64,000 nt of DNA from RPQJ01 sp963777725. Lineage in GTDB: Bacteria; Pseudomonadota; Gammaproteobacteria; Steroidobacterales; Steroidobacteraceae. The notes under the pieces were generated by a model, which had not been told where the DNA came from, did no database searches, and worked only from the letters and a program-made list of their open reading frames with translations. The translations under genes and the position numbers were made by a program. The stretch spans positions 1 through 64,000 of the forward strand of contig CAVZRR010000009.1 in assembly GCA_963777725.1 (NCBI GenBank), read 5' to 3'. Within the stretch, counting starts at the first letter, position 1, and each line of letters starts with the position of its first letter. Below, piece by piece: positions 61,879 to 64,000 of the stretch.

Positions 61879-62961
61879 ATGTCACCCGATTTTTCCAGCA
61901 CTCCACCCCGGCGCATCTGCGTGCTGCGGCTGTCGGCGCTCGGCGACGTCTGCCACGCGCTGCCGGTGGTGCGCACGCTGCAGGACGCATGGCCCGGCGC
62001 GGAGATCACGTGGATCATCGGCAAGCTCGAGCACAAGCTGCTCGGCCACCTGCCGGGCATCGAGTTCGTCGTGTTCGACAAGAAGGCCGGCCGCGCAGCG
62101 TACGCCGACCTGCGCCGGCGGATGGCCGGCCGCCGCTACGACGTGCTGCTGCACATGCAGCTCGCCTTGCGCGCCAGCATCGCAGCCTTGCGGGTTCCGG
62201 CCGACGTCAAGGTCGGCTTCGACCGGGCGCGCGCCCGCGAGCTGCAGTGGCTGTTCACCAACGCGAAGATCGCACCGCGCGAACGCGAGCACGTGCTCGA
62301 CAGCCTGTTCGGCTTCGCCGAGCGACTCGGGCTGCGCCAACGCTCGATGCGCTGGGATATTCCGCTGCCCGAGGGGGCGCTCGAGTACGCACGACGCGCG
62401 ATTCCGGACGGCCAGCCGGCGCTGGTCATCAGCCCCTGCTCCAGCCACGCGCTGCGCAACTGGAGCCCCGAGCGGTACGCGGCCGTGGCCGATCACGCAT
62501 CGGCGCGGCACGGACTGCGGGTGCTGCTGTGCGGCGGGCGCAGCGCGCTCGAGCTGGAGTACGGCGAGCGCATCGCCGCGCTGGCGAAAACTCCCGTGGT
62601 GAATCTCGTCGGCCAGGACACCTTGCTCGAGTTCCTGGCGACGCTGCAGCGCGCAAAGGCGCTGCTCTCGCCGGATTCCGGCCCGGCCCACATGGCCACC
62701 ACCGTCGGCACCCCGGTCATCGGCCTGTATGCCGCGACCAACCCGGCTCGCACCGGACCCTACTACAGCCGCGCCTGGTGCGTGGACCGCTACGAAGCCG
62801 CGGCGTTGCAGTTCCGCGGGCGCCCCGCCGTCGAGCTGCCGTGGACCGAGAAGATCGAGGAGCCGGGCGTCATGGACCTGATCACCGTGGATGCCGTCGT
62901 GGAGCGCCTCGACGCGCTGCTCCAGGCGCCGGCTGACGCCCGACCCGGCGCTGGGCGATAA
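61879..62961 (+). CDS. GT9 heptosyltransferase (WaaC/WaaF-like)
   Basis: 360 residues from ATG 61879. RICVLRLSALGDVCHALPVV is the family opening. VKVGFDRARARELQWLFTNA, SPCSSHALRNWSPERYAAVA and LLSPDSGPAHMATTVGTPVI are the donor-site motifs. It transfers L-glycero-D-manno-heptose (or a related sugar) in LPS core assembly; whether it is heptosyltransferase I or II is not clear. Placement beside kdkA-waaA supports the role. Confidence 0.93.
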   Translation: MSPDFSSTPPRRICVLRLSALGDVCHALPVVRTLQDAWPGAEITWIIGKLEHKLLGHLPGIEFVVFDKKAGRAAYADLRRRMAGRRYDVLLHMQLALRASIAALRVPADVKVGFDRARARELQWLFTNAKIAPREREHVLDSLFGFAERLGLRQRSMRWDIPLPEGALEYARRAIPDGQPALVISPCSSHALRNWSPERYAAVADHASARHGLRVLLCGGRSALELEYGERIAALAKTPVVNLVGQDTLLEFLATLQRAKALLSPDSGPAHMATTVGTPVIGLYAATNPARTGPYYSRAWCVDRYEAAALQFRGRPAVELPWTEKIEEPGVMDLITVDAVVERLDALLQAPADARPGAGR

Positions 62962-63197
62962 TGCGGGCCCGGCCTCCAGCGAGAATTCCAACCGTGACGG
63001 CAGCACGCAGCGAAAAGCTCATCCAGCCGAACGCCAAGAACCACTACGAGGTGACGGAGGCCGACCTGCCGTTGTCCTGCCCCATGCCCGGCATGCAGTT
63101 GTGGAACAGTCACCCGCGCGTGTACCTGCCCGTGGAGAAGACTGGGTGGGCGAAGTGCCCGTATTGCAGTGCGGAATACGTGCTCAAGAGGGGATAG
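62961..63197 (+). CDS. Zinc-finger (NdufS6/zf-CHCC type) domain protein
   Basis: 78 residues if started at ATG 62961, which overlaps the GT9 stop (TAATG). GTG 62994 (VTAARSEKLIQPNAK) is an equally good start. NHYEVTEADLPLSCPMPGMQ, WNSHPRVYLPVEKTG and AKCPYCSAEYVL give one His and three Cys for a zinc ribbon. The final codons KRG-stop come from the G-rich repeat at 63188, so the original terminus may have been replaced. Function unknown in bacteria. Confidence 0.85.
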   Translation: MRARPPARIPTVTAARSEKLIQPNAKNHYEVTEADLPLSCPMPGMQLWNSHPRVYLPVEKTGWAKCPYCSAEYVLKRG

Positions 63198-63214
63198 GGG
63201 ATAGGGGATAGGGG
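63188..63214. repeat. G-rich tandem array (GGGGATA)n, copy 1
   Basis: AGGGGATAGGGGATAGGGGA and on to 63214: four GGGG tracts separated by ATA loops. It provides the stop codon of the zinc-finger gene. Tract and loop lengths fit an intramolecular G-quadruplex on the plus strand. An inverted copy lies about 85 bp downstream. Confidence 0.85.
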
Positions 63215-63297
63215 ATCGTAGATCGGTTGTGGCATCAGGGGTCAGTGGCACTGCGTCTACAGCGACGCGGAAGGCTCAGCAGCCGCCCTCCGACTAT

Positions 63298-63325
63298 CCC
63301 CTATCCCCCATCCCCTATCCCCTCT
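63298..63325. repeat. Inverted G-rich array, copy 2
   Basis: The complement of copy 1: CCCC, TAT, CCCCC, AT, CCCC, TAT, CCCC, TCTT. On the minus strand it reads AAGAGGGGATAGGGGAT and supplies the stop codon of the DUF6165 gene exactly as copy 1 does for its neighbour. Slightly degenerate (one tract of five, one two-base loop). Confidence 0.85.
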
Positions 63326-63716
63326 TCCCATAGTCCGCATAGCTTTTCTCTTCCACCAGCGTCGAGCCCAGCCGCAGGTTGATCTGCTTCTTGATCGCGG
63401 CGCGCTCGTCGTTGGTCACGTAGACGGCGCGCGCGAGCTCGATGAACTCGGCGTCGAAACGGCCGTCGCGCTCCTGGTCGCGGATCCGGTCCTCGATGTC
63501 CCAGAGCTTGCCATTGACTTCGCGCAGGCCGGCCCACTCGGCGCTGATGTCGGTCGCTGAATAGGCCGAAGCCTTCCAGGTCTCGGTCAGCAGCGAGAGT
63601 TCGGTGCGCACGTTGTGCAGCTTGGCCGCATCGGTCATGCGCTGCGACTTGATCTCGAGGATCGTGATCTTGTCGATCAGTTCACCCGGAGAAATGGGCA
63701 CGAGCAATTCGGCCAT
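63315..63716 (-). CDS. DUF6165 family protein
   Basis: 133 residues from ATG 63716. LLVPISPGELIDKITILEIK and the helical WAGLREVNGKLWDIEDRIRD, with FIELARAVYVTNDERAAIKK then QIN, match the DUF6165 family, found beside LPS and glycan genes. The final KRG-stop is contributed by the inverted G-rich array. Function unknown; the neighbourhood suggests a link to envelope polysaccharide. Confidence 0.88.
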   Translation of the reverse strand: MAELLVPISPGELIDKITILEIKSQRMTDAAKLHNVRTELSLLTETWKASAYSATDISAEWAGLREVNGKLWDIEDRIRDQERDGRFDAEFIELARAVYVTNDERAAIKKQINLRLGSTLVEEKSYADYGKRG

Positions 63717-63748
63717 GGGAACCTCGGTTCGCGGAGCAACACGGCACG

Positions 63749-64000
63749 CTACCCTTTTCCGGGATTGCGGAAAAGGGCTGGCGACTTCCCCATCACCTGA
63801 TCCCAGATCGCGCTGACGGCCGCGCGGGTCTCGGCGAACTCCGTGGCCGGCACCACGGTCTCGGCCGCCTCCAGCGACAGGTGGTGCATGCGCTGCCGGT
63901 AGGCTCGATAGGCGCCGGTCAGCACGTCCACGGTCTGCTGCGAAACCAGGTCGATCGACGCGAGGCTTTCGAGCTGGCGGATGTTGTCCGAGTACGTGAC
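63749..64000 (-). CDS. glnE: Bifunctional glutamine synthetase adenylyltransferase GlnE, 5' end outside window
   Basis: The C-terminal ~83 residues only: VTYSDNIRQLESLASIDLVS, TGAYRAYRQRMHHLSLEAAE and the final AVSAIWDQVMGKSP. The YSDNIRQLE text and helical end are the GlnE C-terminus (adenylylating domain). The frame is open to base 64000. Regulates glutamine synthetase by reversible AMP transfer. Confidence 0.85.
   Translation of the reverse strand, partial: VTYSDNIRQLESLASIDLVSQQTVDVLTGAYRAYRQRMHHLSLEAAETVVPATEFAETRAAVSAIWDQVMGKSPALFRNPGKG

Noticed and set aside
63188..63325. G-rich arrays as a CRISPR or telomere-like repeat
   Set aside because: The unit is 7 bp with no spacers and only four copies per side, and the arrays sit at gene ends within the chromosome.

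Overview
The window looks like chromosomal DNA of a high-GC Gammaproteobacterium, probably near the Xanthomonadales/Nevskiales/Steroidobacterales. The main evidence is the pcm-tolC-waaA-kdkA-heptosyltransferase block, the DUF883/yqjE/yqjK set and the glnE end at the right edge; kdkA and this lipid A core arrangement are gammaproteobacterial. Nothing suggests a plasmid or prophage. I saw no transposase, integrase, rRNA, tRNA or CRISPR array.

Layout. 1-6.4 kb: the end of a c-di-GMP phosphodiesterase, an SDR epimerase, an M20 amidohydrolase with an AbgT transporter, and a Tat-exported flavin oxidase. 6.6-9.1 kb: a compact bufferin operon (bufA-bufB-bufC-doxX), a copper-handling RiPP system built on a DUF692 MNIO enzyme. 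9.1-10.8 kb: a broken phoX. 11-25 kb: an envelope and general-stress island of small exported, glycine-zipper, Met-rich, CsbD, DUF883, OmpA/DUF4398 and DUF2254 proteins, interspersed with three Crp/Fnr-like regulators and ending in a four-repeat cyanovirin-like secreted protein. 25-28.2 kb: a membrane diguanylate cyclase and a TIR-TolB-TPR protein. 28.2-35.9 kb: a TonB-dependent receptor with its lipoprotein partner, driven from what looks like a tandem PHO box, then a SulP transporter and an alpha/beta hydrolase. 36-37.5 kb: a wax-ester/diacylglycerol acyltransferase gene bracketed by two near-identical 66-67 bp palindromes. 37.9-42.5 kb: a translationally coupled SIR2-TIR plus STAND-NTPase pair, the best candidate here for an undescribed (possibly immune) system. 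42.5-57.4 kb: housekeeping and transport genes (HMG-CoA reductase, ChaA-like antiporter, AlaX, cytochrome c, Gcr-family membrane protein, elaB/yqjE/yqjK-type operon, OPT transporter, SlyX, thioesterase, MOSC protein, GGDEF-EAL protein). 57.6-64 kb: pcm, tolC, waaA, kdkA, a GT9 glycosyltransferase, a zinc-finger protein, a DUF6165 protein and the end of glnE.

An important caveat for the left part: between 1 and about 27.3 kb roughly two dozen single-base indels, mostly +1 insertions, break otherwise well-conserved genes, while the genes from 28 to 64 kb read as single open frames. Consensus error in that part is the simplest explanation. I annotate the affected genes as whole loci and state where the frame changes.

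Four proteins make or degrade c-di-GMP (one EAL, two GGDEF, one GGDEF-EAL). Two unrelated loci carry TIR domains. Two loci point to phosphate physiology: the PHO-box receptor pair and phoX.
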